Shown: positions 32,905-44,860, counted from the stretch's first letter. The stretch is 64,000 nt of DNA from Cyrtodaria siliqua (GCA_037043455.1 JAWPHD010001223.1:62001-126000), one strand, 5' to 3'. Notes: a model not told the origin generated them from the letters alone. Made by a program: numbers and translations.

Positions 32905-35900
32905 CTGATCGGAATAAAATCTTGTATCTACTACTTCTGCTTTACCCGCAATTATTACACTTTCAAGTTTGCCTGAAAAAAATAAATTTATTACACTATT
33001 GGTTAAAGCAATGAGCATTTTTGTTTTGCTTTTCAGCAAACTAAACATCTCAACTTAGGTCTTACAAAACCTTAGGTACATCTATCGGTATTCTATTTTT
33101 TAGAATAATGTAAATATTTTCAAAAGATTAGCGCTATAATGTCATATTAAATATATATATATCTACCCTATGAAGATAATATAGGAGTTTTGGCTTTTAT
33201 GTCTATACTTTCATTACGCTCAAAAATGTGTTTCCTCTTAGTGTTTTCTATTGCTATTTTACGTAAAAGTCTTGAGCGAAAAAGAATATGAAAATCACTT
33301 TGATTAGCTTTGATTTAGTAAATGAATTACAAATTAATGTCCATGAAGCATAACGGTTAAGTTTAGGCGGAAACAAACTTTGCCGCAATATAAGGAATAG
33401 TTCAATTTTGTTGGTTTGACATTTTTTGTTTAGAGGAGTTATTCTGTCCTGTCGAATCCTCTTTATTTATCAAGCAATTATCACACATGTTCTTCAAGGA
33501 TTATTGCACGCCATGATTATACATCCTAAACGTTTGTCTGTTATGACATAACATGATTTCTGAGAGTACATAACAACCATGACTCATATATCGTAATATA
33601 ATAGTGTATTAACTATGCAAAACAGAAAACTATTGTCCCGATTATTTGCGTAGTTAATCATTCGATATGTTCTGACAGACGTTTTATGTTTGTCGTGTAA
33701 GTAACGTGAAATGTCGTATATTTGACATGTAAACACGGTGCATTAGTGTAACATATCTGACGTCATTTAAACAACCAAACAACACCATTATACCTCTTAC
33801 CAAATGGAGCGGTATAAAAGTTAAATTGAAAACTTTAAAGCGAAATTGGACGGTACTTCGTATAGATGTTGTGCAATAAAAGTTCAATTCTTTTCTTGGC
33901 CTTCCTCATTTTCGATAAAGCCAGGTGTTTTGAGACTCATAAGCAATGGAATTTCATGAGACGAGTTGAACGAATACGTATATTTTATGAAATATACGTT
34001 TTGAAATAACGACACTATTTGCCTCTGGACCTGTACATCTAATAACCTTATTCTATGCCAATTTCCTGACATACACAATATGAATCGGTCTGATCAAATA
34101 AGGGCATCTTACTTCATTTATTTTTAACAACTGATACAAAATAATATTATTTATTTTGAAAAGCTCAAAGGGTTAGCCATATTGTGTGTTTGTGGTTGAC
34201 TGTCGGCCTTTATGCTATTTTTCCTGTTCGATTTGTATATCTACTTTTACACATATACTAGATTATATGCAGTCTCTTATTCATAACACATACCGAAAAA
34301 GATGATGATCGCTTGGATTCAACAATCACAAACAAGACAAAAACAAGTGGTAGACTCGGTGTTATTGAACCCGAACCGAAAAACATAAATATACTCTGTA
34401 AAAGAAGTTTTGGACCATGGCAGGGTTCGAACCCGTACAATGATCGCTGAACCATGACATTCGACCATAACCCTTATTATCTCAGTTGATAATTCACAAT
34501 AGATCAACAATCAACCATAATTATCGTTTACAATGAAAGTTTGCGAAAAAATAATAATATTTTTATTGGTTACTCGAATGTGTCCGTAACTGCTACTTTG
34601 TATGGACCTTGCAACATTTTTTACAGACCCTTTGTGTGTTCACGATATTTTTTTAAAATCAAATGTTGTTTGGACTTTAATGTTTCTGGTACCAAATTAA
34701 CCGGATAGGATAGACCTTGGTTACTAAAAAGATACTTACATTTTGTCCACTAGTTTTATTTTTATATGACTTTATATACCCTGGTCCAAAACTTTTTTTA
34801 CCGAGTATACAACACAAACTAAACTACCTACCTTCTGAAAACGACGCAAATAATGGTGATGAAGATAACAAAGATGACTCCGATGATGATGCCGGCGATG
34901 GCTGCACCTGAGAAGGTGTTCGACGTGGTCGACGAAGAATGCATAATATTAATATCACGTGTTATACTATTGTTCCCACCTGAAGGTAAAGAAGGGTAAA
35001 GAGTGTGCATGTAGAACATAGATATGATATTTTTAATTATTATAAAAGACTGAAGCAAGCTTAATTACAGTCTTGTCGTTGAAACCTTTACTATGCAGAT
35101 CGTTCGTAGAAACAACCGTTGCAGGCGTGTCAGTGACCGCATTTTTTAAAAAATAAACTGTTAATGATACGACGAAAGTGACCGGGATGCGATGTGATAC
35201 TTGTGGAACGTTGACAATTTGACACTAGTGTAAGTATATACGTGGTTAATTAGTCTTAATGTGACCGATTAAAAAAAATCTGGATTGACAAATATATAAT
35301 GCCACAGTATCGCAAACCTCTTCCTCCGTCAACCCCTACACCACCCCACCCAATCACACCACACCTTCTCTACAGGTGACCCCCTTTGTAAAATAAATGT
35401 GGATTGTTCATTTCAAGCACGGTTAACTTTACTGATTATTTCACTTTCTTCATCAGTTCCGTATAGCCCATTATCATTAGGTAAACGTTTTAGTTTCCAG
35501 TTATTTCCCTTTATCCATAAAATTGCAAGCATATAAATGGTCGTTGTCTATATTGTAAATAAACAAATATCATTGTTAAACGTTGTACTAGATATATGTA
35601 TTAATGTGTATCACTATTGTATTACACATTCATTTCACCAGTGAGTGTGACTGAGTACATGAATTCTCTGGTACATAATGTGGATTATTGTTTAGTTTTT
35701 GTCTGGATATGGACTTTATTGTAAAATAATTCCTTTTGATGGGGTATACTTTTATTTACACTGTCTTGTCAATATGGGCGCTGAAGGCAGGATAATAACG
35801 AGGGGTTGTGTACATATAAAATCGATTTAAGATGTTAAAAGTCGATAACCCTGTCTTCACCGCTCTTTGTGTTGTGTGTTGTCCTTTTCATTGTATATTT

Positions 35901-38900
35901 AAGAGTTTTCTATTTGTTTGTGGTACAGTGCAGGCCTACGATGCCATTGCGTGTTGGTGCTGTGGTTTCTATAGCACCATTTCTCTAATTTTCCTTAAGG
36001 ATTTAAGCTTAATCGAATGGTATATGTCCCACTCACATATGGGAAAACGCAATTTCCAGTTTAAGGTCATTGGGTCATGCATTGGAAGTGAGTTTATGTC
36101 ATTTCCTTTTTTTATAGAACAGAACGTGTCAGGTTTTCTCTTCAAGTTATTTTTCAATGCCTTGAATATACCTTTTCTGATTTACAGGTAAATTGCCCAG
36201 TTACTTTATTATGGTATTGTCTCTGTAATCTGTAATGCAGTTGTTGCAATTATTTTATATTAGACGAGAAACTAGTATTTTTTTCGTTTGACCTAAAAAC
36301 GTATTTCATTTCTTTTTCTTTTCTAAAATGTTTCCATACCTTGTTCTTAAATCATCGGGGCGGTTTCCTTAGTAGAAACGCTTATAGAACAAGTATGTAT
36401 AATACTTATTATATGTTTGTGGTTGTCTTGGGAATAGTGTGCTCGAGACCTGTTGATTTGTTTGTGTTTGGTTAATTTAGAGTTAACATCTATTTTTTAT
36501 GAAGGTTGAATCGATTAAGGAAATTAAAGTTCTCAGAGATAACTCAGATACTCAGGCTTGTGTGATAGAAATGTTTCATACATGTTCTTGGCCTAGCAAT
36601 ACATTCCAAGCAATTTTACGTCTCTATAAAGTCGCTACTCGTATGTTGCATTCAGACAAGGTTGGGAAAGTCGATTTTGTATTGAGATGCGGTACACTTG
36701 TTGCGAAACATCGTGCATTTAAAGACATTCAAACAGTCATCAACCTCATTACAAGGGCAAGCTACAAGTATGGTTGCTCTTGTTCCATCCTTCACTAAAA
36801 AATAAAACGAGATAAAAGAAGAAAACAATCTCATTTTAAAACTAAGGAAGCCTAGGCTAAATGTGCAAATGCTCAAGGTCAAGTGGACTCGTAACAAGGT
36901 GCAAAACAAATGTTTTAATTTGGGTTGCATCGCATACTTGTATTCATTTGTCAGGTATCTTGTACAATTAACATTTCCTTCGACGATGTAGAGGGTAATG
37001 GAAAATTGCCAGAAATCTTGCCTGTTGGCCCCCATCGTTATGGTCGTGGTCGGCTAAACGCGAGAAGTTTTTGTTTTAATTATAGTAACTCAAACTGTTG
37101 TAAATGTGTCTTAACGAAAATCCAAAACATATTTGAGATTTTTGTTTGCTTTTTTTGTCTTTATTTGGTTTTTATAAAGGCATGAATAATATATACAATA
37201 TTAAAATACACATGTAAACATATAGACAAAGTTTGGCTAATATATCTTAAGGTTAGGGTTATGCAATCGCAAATACTCAATTGAAATTGCAAGCTTTAGT
37301 TTTGATAGAGGCAATAACGCGATTTAAAACAACGCTTAGCACAGTAATTTAATTTTAAATTATAATTTCCAAGTTTTGAAATAGCACCTATCAAAGTTCT
37401 TACAGAACGGGAGGATACCATAGATTGAGATCAAATTGCTAACCTTCTATCATGAACGTAGTTCCTCTTAATCTAAAGTATTTATCCGGTGTATTTATCC
37501 TCCCAGCAGCATTTGAAACGACAATTTTCAATTCAACCGGTTGGCTTCCTTCCACTGCAACGTACTGCATGTAAGCCGATACTCTTGCATCTCCTTTTCC
37601 GGAACAACCCGACTCATTTTTACCAATAGTAAATGCAGGGGACAATGGCGTTTCAACCGAGCCCTGTAGAAAGAATACACGTGTATACTGCATGTAACAG
37701 ACCTATGTAGAAAAGAAAACGTTATACGTCCAACAGGAAGAGTAGCAATCACTGAATACAGTCGCTCGTATTTCAGTCCAGACTGAGGGATTTTCCTCCT
37801 GGGACAAAGCCATGTTACCCTTTAAGCTATGGAATAATAGTTCAGGCCTTGAATTCACTTACAATTCCTCAAACTATTCTTAGACTTGAGATCAAGTACT
37901 CAAATGTGTTCACAAATATTCCTATGACCTTCAAACAAATATTCCTATGACCTTCAAAGATAAACAATCGTATGAAGTTGCCATTTATTAGTATTGGTCA
38001 TATGCATACACAGCCGTATGTTATGAACGTTTATACTTTACACTTATAGAAATATGTGTGATTGAAATTTGCATTATTGGGCTCACAGTCAACCCCACCC
38101 ACTCCCCTTACTACAGGAGAGAGAGAAGAGGAATAGAGAGAAGAAAAAACTGTGTTGTAGTATATGTATATATAAGCTAATTTCACACTCGTTTTTTTTT
38201 CGGAATTGTTTTTTACATCTTTTATGGTCCGTGCGTAAATGTCACTCAACGATTGGATCAAGTATATACATTTTTCTTCGTTTCTCCAACATTGGTATAC
38301 CAACATATGCTCTACTGACTTGGAAATTCGTCAACAATTACAAAAAATCCCAGACAAGAAGGATGTCTGCACACAAAAAGACAATATTTACGAATCCGTC
38401 ACGTGACACTCAAGCGGCAGGGGGGAGGGGTGGGGGGGGGCATGGGGGGGCCTGTGCTTGGGTTTAAGACTAAGCATATTCTCAAGAGCGGTTGGTGAAT
38501 CCAGGCCTGAGGTGTGTGTATTATACCTTGCAAGAAAACCACTTTATGGTAATACCGGATATAGGGTAAACACAATCTGTCGCTGCTGTTATAACTCTGG
38601 TCACGGGATCATATGTGATTACAGGATTCTTGTCTTCAACTTCTGAAATAAAAGAAAGCATGCTTGTGTTAAACATAAAAGGTTATACTCATGTTATTAT
38701 CCAATTACTTCCCTTGGTCCATAAGTTCTTTATAGGCCATTTTCATGAGGTAGGCCTTTTGGTATCCAGTTACTTCCCTTAGCCCATACATTCATAAGAC
38801 TTTTATATTTTGTTTGTTTGTTGTTTGTATGGTGTTTTACGCCAATTTCAACACATGTAAGGTTATATATGACGGTCGATTTCTTTTTGTGGTGGAGGCA

Positions 38901-41900
38901 GACCACTCACTTTTCATGGGTAGAACCAGTACTGTACACCCCCGCCATCCGTAAGAATCGATACTTCCTTACTTACAAGTCGAGCTCCCAGCGGGATTCG
39001 AACACGCAGCGGTGAGAGGCGAAGGTTTACAACGCAACGCCCTTAACCATTCGGCCACGGAGACGCTCTCCTTTATATGCATTACATGTATTAAATATAG
39101 GTAATTAATATAAAGGAGTTATTCATTACCTGTATTAAATAAAATTATTGTAAATAATTAATATTTTATGTATTACAGATATGTATTAATATGTATCACT
39201 ATTTAATTGCCATTAATTTCACCAGTGAATGTGACTGAGTGTATGTGTATATAAGCTGGTATCTTAAAGGCAGAATACGCTTATTAAAACGTAAACTGCA
39301 ACAGTTGACGTAGTACTCGGAAGCGCTACAATTTAATACGTTATCAAATCAATGGAATATAATTAAACTTTACACACTATGCCAACTAAATATCAGTGTA
39401 CTAATTACGCTCTATCCCCTATATGCTGCGCTGTCGATAAGCATACAATAGGTAGCGTGCATATTCAAATGGTTTATTTATAGCACAGGTATTGTTTATG
39501 TAAACACAGGAGTTAAACAGTTAGCATAACTTCTTAACGAAACCTCAGTTGTTTCTATTAAAGTTCTCCGGCCATGTTTTGTTTCATGAATATGCTTATG
39601 CTTATTTAAATCGAAATCAATACACAATAATAGATATTTACAATTCACACATTGTAATATCTTTGAAAAGCGAGAATAAGATTTTATTTGATGACGTAGA
39701 AAACTTTAAACAGGTAAATTAATCCACCGGTAAATGTATTTATCAATTATCTGGCAATAGTTGTGCACCTATACAATTCAGATTTACCTCATTTCCCCGT
39801 GCAGTCACGAAGTGTTATCTACGTCATGCAAATAATATTTATTTTTACACACAACTTAGTAGCGGTTTTCAATATATGTTTTCTCTCCGAGACTATAAAG
39901 AAATGTTTAAGTGTTAAATGTGTTAATTGATAATACTATAAAAAGGATGGCCATTAAATTGTAACTGCTGGGTACATCGGGTGATTTATTGAAAACGTTA
40001 CGGTATTATCATACACTATTACTTGACACAAAGTCTAAATCATCTATGCTAATGTTAACAATACACATATTCTGACTTCAGGTAGATTGCTGTTTTCTTT
40101 ATTGGTGTAAGCTTCGTATTATTTACCGCTCAAATAAGGAAAAACGTAAATTCCTGTTTAAAGTAATTGGGCCAAGGAAAGGAAGTGCGTACATGTAGTT
40201 GTCATTTCAGTTCCTTATACAACAGAACGTGTCAGCTTTGCCCTTCACGTTATTTATCAATAACTTTAATCTACCTTATCTCTTTTACAGGCAAATGGTC
40301 AAGTACTGTGCATTTCAGGGTACCAATGCGTGGAATATGAATAGAACTTTATTTTATTACTTACTATATGTTTTCATACCCGATATGATTGAAAATAATT
40401 AAAACGGACGCACCTGAATCTGTTTTCAATCTTCGCGTAGCCATCCTGTAAGCTTCGCAAAGCCAACAATTATTTTTGAACTCCCATGTTTAAATGTAAT
40501 TTTATTGACAGCCGAAAACCAAAATGGCGACGTCGGAAGATTCCATTTTCCTAGGGTAGGGTGACTTAAAAAATCAGTTGCTCAACAGTGGTGTAAATTA
40601 AAAAAATTAACCACAGTATACTATTTATTTGCTAGATATAATGGTTTTAATTTCAAAATAAAGGATAAGTATGACTGATTGCCGGAGGTGCTGAACATTG
40701 AACAACAGCAACACCCTGCATAACCTGTGTTTTACTTGGTACATCTGAACCCTAGAAACAGACATGCGCAGACGACAATTTTAAAAATAACGCCGCCGTG
40801 TTGTTTAAATTTTACAATGGAAACAATGGGGTCAAAATGAATTGTAGGCTTTGTGAAGCTTACCGGATGGCTATGGCAGGATTGCAAACAGATCCAGGAG
40901 CGTCTATTTTCATTCTGTCTAACCATATCAGGTATGAAAACATAAAGTCAGCAATAAAAAAAAATCTCGATTCATATTTGACGCACAGGCATCCTGAAAT
41001 GCACAGTAGGTTTATTATGGTATTTCTTTTGTATTCTGTAATGCATTCGTTGTCGGTTTTGTACATGAATGAGAAACTAGTAACTGTTCATCTGACCTAT
41101 GCAATCCGTTTACCATTAAATATTCATAACCAGTCCGAAGGTATTCCAATGTTTCATTGATCCGTAGCTTATAACCACGTCTGCTGTTATGATTTAACTG
41201 ATAACAAAGATAAAGATTTTCAGTCTGGCACGTTATGTGAGTGGTTCGGTCTGAGAATTTCTTTTTACGGCGACGCGATTGAAAATCTTAGCATGGTTAT
41301 CTCAATTCTAATTCTTTTGCCAGAAATATAAAGTAAAATCAAAACATACTTGTTATTTTCTATGAAAACTCAAATTCATCGGTAACGGCATTTGTTGACG
41401 TCATCCAATGAGGTCGCTTGTACCAACGTTATATGACGTCACGTACTGTTCAGACGGTAAATCGGGCGTTTTGCGGTCGCACATTTTAGACGTTAGCCAA
41501 TGGAGAAACGTTTTACATAATAGTTGAATTAGAATTTGTATTTATAATTACCTTCATACATATGAGGATTGAACAACTATAAGAAAACTATCTACATTTG
41601 TTTATGAGGGGTTTATACTGGGAAATTCTAGTATCTATAATAACGCATAATAGTATTACCAATCAATTAGTATAGAAAAATAAATAAATAAAAAATATAT
41701 ACGTTCAATCAACCCTGTTTTAGAGGTCACGTATAATAGGCAGACACCTGCCTTAAGCAGACGTATGCTCAATAGCTCTGTTATTATCTTAAAGTTAATT
41801 TAAGTTACACATAATATTATCTTAAATTTAATTGAAATTATCATGAATATATACATTTAGGGCCAACATGCTTTTAGAGACCACTTAGTGTAGTTAAAAC

Positions 41901-44849
41901 AAATAATAATTATAATAAAATGATGTTTCACCATAATGAAGTATAAATAAATATACACTTCAAGTTTATTCTCCCAAGAGAAAGAATCTTGAACTGAAAC
42001 ACTTGTTAGTACGTGTTCAATCTAATGATGGAGAAATGTGTTTGATTACAAAAAAAATAATATGTGACGAAATGTACTTCATATGTTGCCATTTATTGCC
42101 GTGTATATGTGTAATTTGTTCTACCTGTGTACCCATAGACCTAAAGGTCTTTTGTATTTTGAATAAATATTTCATGTCATTCCACTAGGTATTCTATTGT
42201 AAATTACATGTACTAATATGTGGTAGTTGCCATAGAAAAGAACATGTCTGTATATAGATACCTTTCTAGTTGTATTACAGAATAACACACTATTGACCTC
42301 GAAACAGAGTTCCGGGCGCTTATTATCATATGACAAAGACAACGTGTTGGTTACAATAATGAAGCTTTTTTACAATAACCAATTGATGGCAGACATGTAA
42401 TGTATGACTATGTTAAAATATTATTACATTATATTTTTATTATAAACATTAGATGTTGAACATAATTTAAACATGATTAAATAATGGTGTTGAAAAGAAG
42501 AGCTTATAAACATTAGATGTTGAAAATAGTTTAAACATGAAAGAACACTGGTGTTGAAAAGAAGTGCTTACAAACATTAGATGTTGAAAATAGTTTAAAC
42601 ATGAAAGAACACTGCTGTTGAAAAGATACACTTTAAGCGAAGAAAGAACTTACTTGCAAATGTTAGGTTTACAGTTTCCTCATCCGTTCTCTGACTGCAT
42701 TTGAATTCCGTTGCCTTGTCGAGATCTGACTCAAATGGCACAGTGGGTATTGTCAAATAATATTCCTTGCGACTCCGATCAGAGGAATACTTGTACAATC
42801 CACTGTCGGTTGCATTAGGAATACAATAGTCATTGGTTACCGAACAATTTGATTTCTGCTTAGAATCTATTGACCAGTATACCGTTTCATTAAGGTCTCC
42901 TGCAACACATGTCAGACTAACATTTGTATCGTGTACTATCAGAGTGTTCGCTTGTTTTGAACTACTCTCGAATTGTATCCTTACTCCTGAAAAAAAATAC
43001 CGATAACAATTGTCAATATACTTACTTCTTAATAGTTTGATAATAGAATCTTAACTTTAAAATACACGAACCTTGTCTCAATTTTGAAGTTATAATATTG
43101 AAAAGATGATCCATTGGAATTAAAGCAACAACGATTGGGCTTGATGACCAGTAAGTAATAACGCTACTGATTTGTAGTCAAGGCGACCTGTTACAGCCGC
43201 GACGCAGCACTAAACAAACGCTAGCGTTGTCAAGCAATACTAAAAAGGGATCCATTGGTAGCAATAAAACACGAACAAGAGAGAAAAGCAACAGACTCGG
43301 GTTTATTGGGTCTGTTTATGAGAGACCTTTCAAGTTCAGTTTTATCAAATGAATGTCAATCAAAATCTTAAGAATAATACAACTTGCAAAAGAAGAATAA
43401 CCTCATGCAAAGAATAATAGGGTTGTAAACACAAGTAGATACAATAGTCCAACAGAAGATGTAGCATTCAAAGACCACAGTCTACCAAAAAGCCACATCA
43501 GCTCCTATAACATTCAATCCACGTACTGTTAGCTTTACATAATGCCTTCTGTATTCAAAAGCAAAATAGATGAAAAATGTTGTCAAGTAAAAATTAGATA
43601 AAAAGTAGTACAGGAAATGTAGCATCCAACCGAAAGCACACATTCAGAACAAATATATTGCATGGCTAATTATTATTTAGGTGAAATACGGGACACTGAA
43701 AACCGCAAAAGAGTTGACAACAGGGTTACCGCCTTGGAACGGTCAGTGGCAAAAAGGCCTCGGGGGTTTAAACCTGACTAAACCTCACTCTTACCCTATT
43801 GTCATGCAAACAAAACGAGACAGTGTAAAAACAGGAATCCGTCTCACGATGAAGCACCTTACAAACTATGCAGCATTATTATTCTATATAAGTAAATCAT
43901 AAATAGTATCATGTCTATGTAAATATAAAAGGTCACAAAGAACGTTCTCAATGACTTGACAGAAACTAGAGCAACAAGAGCAACAACAGAATACGCTGTA
44001 TCTTTCTTTTCAGAATTTAGGCAGACAGCATAAAGATCACAGTCCGTTCAGTCATCGTACTGTCAAAGAGGAACTCATAGTAGAGATGTGTAAATGTGCT
44101 AACCATTAAACATGAATGGGTTATAACCTCTTTTGTGATTTTTTCTAACACATTTGGCAAATATTATATGAAAATGAGCATGACGTAGGATCTAACACAG
44201 TTTGTAAATAACGTCACCAAGTGAGATTTAAAGCCAATTGAAAACAAACAGATATTTTCCATTGTAAGAGAAGCATATGCTGTTTTACAGGCAATTTAAA
44301 TACATTGGAGCACATGACCAATGTTTGTGGGAATTTTATTGTCAATATCTAATAATTTAAAATCCTTGACGCTTTCACCCCCTTTCTCCTTCTTCTCCTT
44401 TTCTCCGCTTTTCCTAAACTTTTATTTCATACCACAATCTAGCTTTGCATAAATATAATACATGTGTATAGAAGTAATTTGATACTAACAGTTTGATATA
44501 AAAATAATAATTTGGAAGTACTTATATACAGTGATAGCATACAGTAATGGATTGTAATGTTGGTACTATGTTTAATATGTATTGTGAAAAATAAAAGATA
44601 AAAACAGAAATAGAGAGATGAGTTAAAGACTGCATGTCAGAACTATCAACTAGAATTGACCTATATACAAATACAAAGTTGTTATTAAACAATTCAACAT
44701 ACGAAATATGTTTATTTATTTATCTGTTTGGGTAACATGTTATAGGACTATTGATATAATAAAATATACTTACCACAAACCAAAGTATGTAACATAAAAG
44801 TTACAATACATATAAAAGCAAATGTCATTTTCTGTCTCAGTTTCTCCAT
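32802..44849 (-). CDS. Ig-like domain single-pass membrane protein, 6 coding exons, 331 aa
   Basis: Minus-strand model: 44849-44774, 42986-42654, 38642-38527, 37663-37444, 34979-34832, 32904-32802. All introns are GT-AG and phases agree. Residues 1-25 form a signal peptide (FAFICIVTFMLHTLVC). Residues about 26-136 form one Ig-like region (SLTCVAG, VYWSID, DSGLYKYS) and about 138-249 a second (TDCVYPISGITIKWFSC, ELKIVVSNAAG). A Ser/Thr-rich stalk precedes a transmembrane helix at about 273-297 (GIIIGVIFVIFITIICVVF), then a basic stop-transfer and a tail of about 34 residues ending VSTDSF. Several N-x-S/T sites fit a glycosylated ectodomain. It could be a cell-adhesion or immune-type receptor; the ligand is unknown. 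No ITIM or other named tail motif was recognised. It converges on the GH10 gene. Confidence 0.8.
32910..34390. other. Intron of Ig-like gene; no other exon recognised
   Basis: Scanned on both strands for phase-compatible exons of the Ig-like gene; none looked convincing. It also holds a LINE-tail fragment at about 34170-34255 (TGTGGTTGACTGTCGGCC). Confidence 0.4.
34394..34735 (-). mobile_element. tRNA-derived SINE-like element, family C
   Basis: The inverse of 52196-52540 over about 340 bp. On the minus strand GGTTATGGTCGAATGTCATG, GTTCAGCGATCATTGTACGG and GTTCGAACCCTGCCATGG give A-box-like and B-box sequences. The remainder includes GTTACGGACACATTCGAGTA. Confidence 0.65.
34832..34979 (-). 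CDS. Ig-like gene, exon encoding stalk and transmembrane helix
   Basis: Follows ACCTTCAG on the minus strand and ends at donor GTAGGT. It encodes GNNSITRDINIMHSSSTTSN, then TFSGAAIAG and GIIIGVIFVIFITIICVVFR. The Ser/Thr-rich juxtamembrane stretch, about 25 hydrophobic residues and then arginines show a type I single-pass membrane protein. Confidence 0.85.
35000..37430. other. Intron of Ig-like gene with dispersed repeats
   Basis: A repeat at about 35800-36200 (TGTACATATAAAATCGATTT, GATAACCCTGTCTTCACC, then CAGAACGTGTCAGGTTTTCT) recurs partly at 16200-16290, 17180-17240 and 40120-40320. The open frame 36499-36798 (+) has no recognised domain. No Ig-like exon was found in this part. Confidence 0.35.
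37444..37663 (-). CDS. Ig-like gene, exon (second Ig region, part 2)
   Basis: Follows TTTCTACAG and encodes GSVETPLSPAFTIGKNESGC through VSAYMQYVAVEGSQPVEL, KIVVSNAAGRINTPDKYF and RLRGTTFMIE. It leaves one base (donor GTTAGC) that pairs with GT of the next exon. The KIVVSNAAG strand resembles Ig strand F/G. Confidence 0.8.
38400..38460 (+). repeat. G-rich tract
   Basis: AGGGGGGAGGGGTGGGGGGG followed by another G7 run, in the intron between the two exons of the second Ig region. Confidence 0.85.
38527..38642 (-). CDS. Ig-like gene, exon (second Ig region, part 1)
   Basis: Follows TTTTATTTCAG and encodes VEDKNPVITYDPVTRVITAA then TDCVYPISGITIKWFSCK, ending phase 0 at GTATAA. The Cys and Trp spacing fits strands B and C of an Ig fold. 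The donor is weaker than its neighbours. Confidence 0.78.
38812..39066 (-). mobile_element. tRNA-derived SINE, family A
   Basis: On the minus strand it begins GCGTCTCCGTGGCCGAATGG, TTAAGGGCGTTGCGTTG (A-box), then the B-box GTTCGAATCCCGCTGGGAGC, and a body ending ACACCATACAAACAACAAAC. Other copies: 50190-50435 (-), 56165-56432 (+), and one split by a foldback element at 59640 and 61529. Confidence 0.85.
39573..39960 (-). repeat. Dispersed repeat, inverted partner of 15753-16155
   Basis: GAAAAGCGAGAATAAGATTT, ATCCACCGGTAAATG and CCCCGTGCAGTCACG match the GH10-intron copy in the opposite orientation. Confidence 0.75.
40120..40320 (+). repeat. Dispersed repeat fragment, also at 36020-36200
   Basis: Shares CAGAACGTGTCAGCTTTGCC, a TTATTTATCAATAACTTTAA stretch and TTTACAGGCAAATGGTCAAG-like end with the copy at 36118-36210. 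Confidence 0.5.
40413..40905. mobile_element. MITE-like element with about 90-bp imperfect inverted ends
   Basis: Left GAATCTGTTTTCAATC, GTAGCCATCCTGTAAGCTTC and CAAAGCCAACAATT pair with the right AATTGTAGGCTTTGTGAAGC, TTACCGGATGGCTATGG and GATTGCAAACAGATCC. Contains AAATGGCGACGTCGG internally. The 362-bp open frame at 40798 starts inside it and is not a gene. Confidence 0.7.
41160..42440. other. Intron of Ig-like gene; no exon recognised
   Basis: AT-rich sequence with two TGACGTCA motifs near 41395 and 41432 (TTGACGTCATCC, ATGACGTCACG). Nothing else recognised. Confidence 0.35.
42445..42630. repeat. About 62-bp tandem repeat, three copies, next to an Ig-exon donor
   Basis: The unit is ACATTAGATGTTGAAAATAG, TTTAAACATGAAAGAACACT and GGTGTTGAAAAGAAG. 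On the minus strand it starts about 25 bp after the 5' splice site of exon 42986-42654. Confidence 0.85.
42654..42986 (-). CDS. Ig-like gene, exon encoding first Ig region
   Basis: The acceptor is TTTTTTTTCAG and the donor GTAAGT on the minus strand. 110 full codons include NVSLTCVAGDLNETVYWSID, NDYCIPNATDSGLYKYSSD and ATEFKCSQRTDEETVNLTFA. The strand-B Cys, the Trp and D-S-G-x-Y are the Ig hallmarks. Four N-glycosylation sequons are visible. Phase 1 in and out, as is typical for Ig-domain exons. Confidence 0.87.
43255..43335 (-). repeat. LTR-like dispersed fragment
   Basis: Inverse of the 17520-17600 type block: ACAGACTCGGGTTTATTGGG and ACACGAACAAGAGAGAAAAG. Confidence 0.5.
43440..44240 (-). 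pseudogene. LINE 3' end with degenerate ORF C-terminus
   Basis: The 3' tail (GTTACCGCCTTGGAACGGTC, TTGTCATGCAAACAAAACG) runs to 43930, then a stop-interrupted coding tail (IYKLC..ILRHAHFHIIF, KRGYNPFMF) that matches 26540-26750. Lies in the first intron of the Ig-like gene, same strand. Confidence 0.5.
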
Positions 44850-44860
44850 GTCATATGTAA
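44774..44860 (-). CDS. Ig-like gene, exon with start codon and signal peptide
   Basis: On the minus strand, TTTTTTTCAG precedes 44860, so a non-coding 5' exon probably lies upstream. ATG is at 44849-44847, giving MEKLRQKMTFAFICIVTFML then HTLVC and one base. The donor is GTAAGT. The hydrophobic run followed by Cys is a good signal peptide; a second Met at residue 8 is an alternative start. Confidence 0.8.

Noticed and set aside
34717..34911. Open frame on + strand with an acidic C-terminus
   Set aside because: Antisense shadow of the transmembrane exon at 34832-34979.
36499..36798. 99-codon open frame as a gene
   Set aside because: No recognised domain, no splice or promoter support, lies in an intron beside repeat fragments, and the opposite strand has a frame of similar length.
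38990..39066. Functional tRNA gene on the minus strand
   Set aside because: The A- and B-boxes belong to a SINE head followed by a SINE body; the acceptor stem does not close. The same applies at 27880, 51120, 50390 and 56165.
40798..41160. 120-codon open frame as a gene
   Set aside because: Begins inside the terminal inverted repeat of the element at 40413-40905 and shows no recognised domain.
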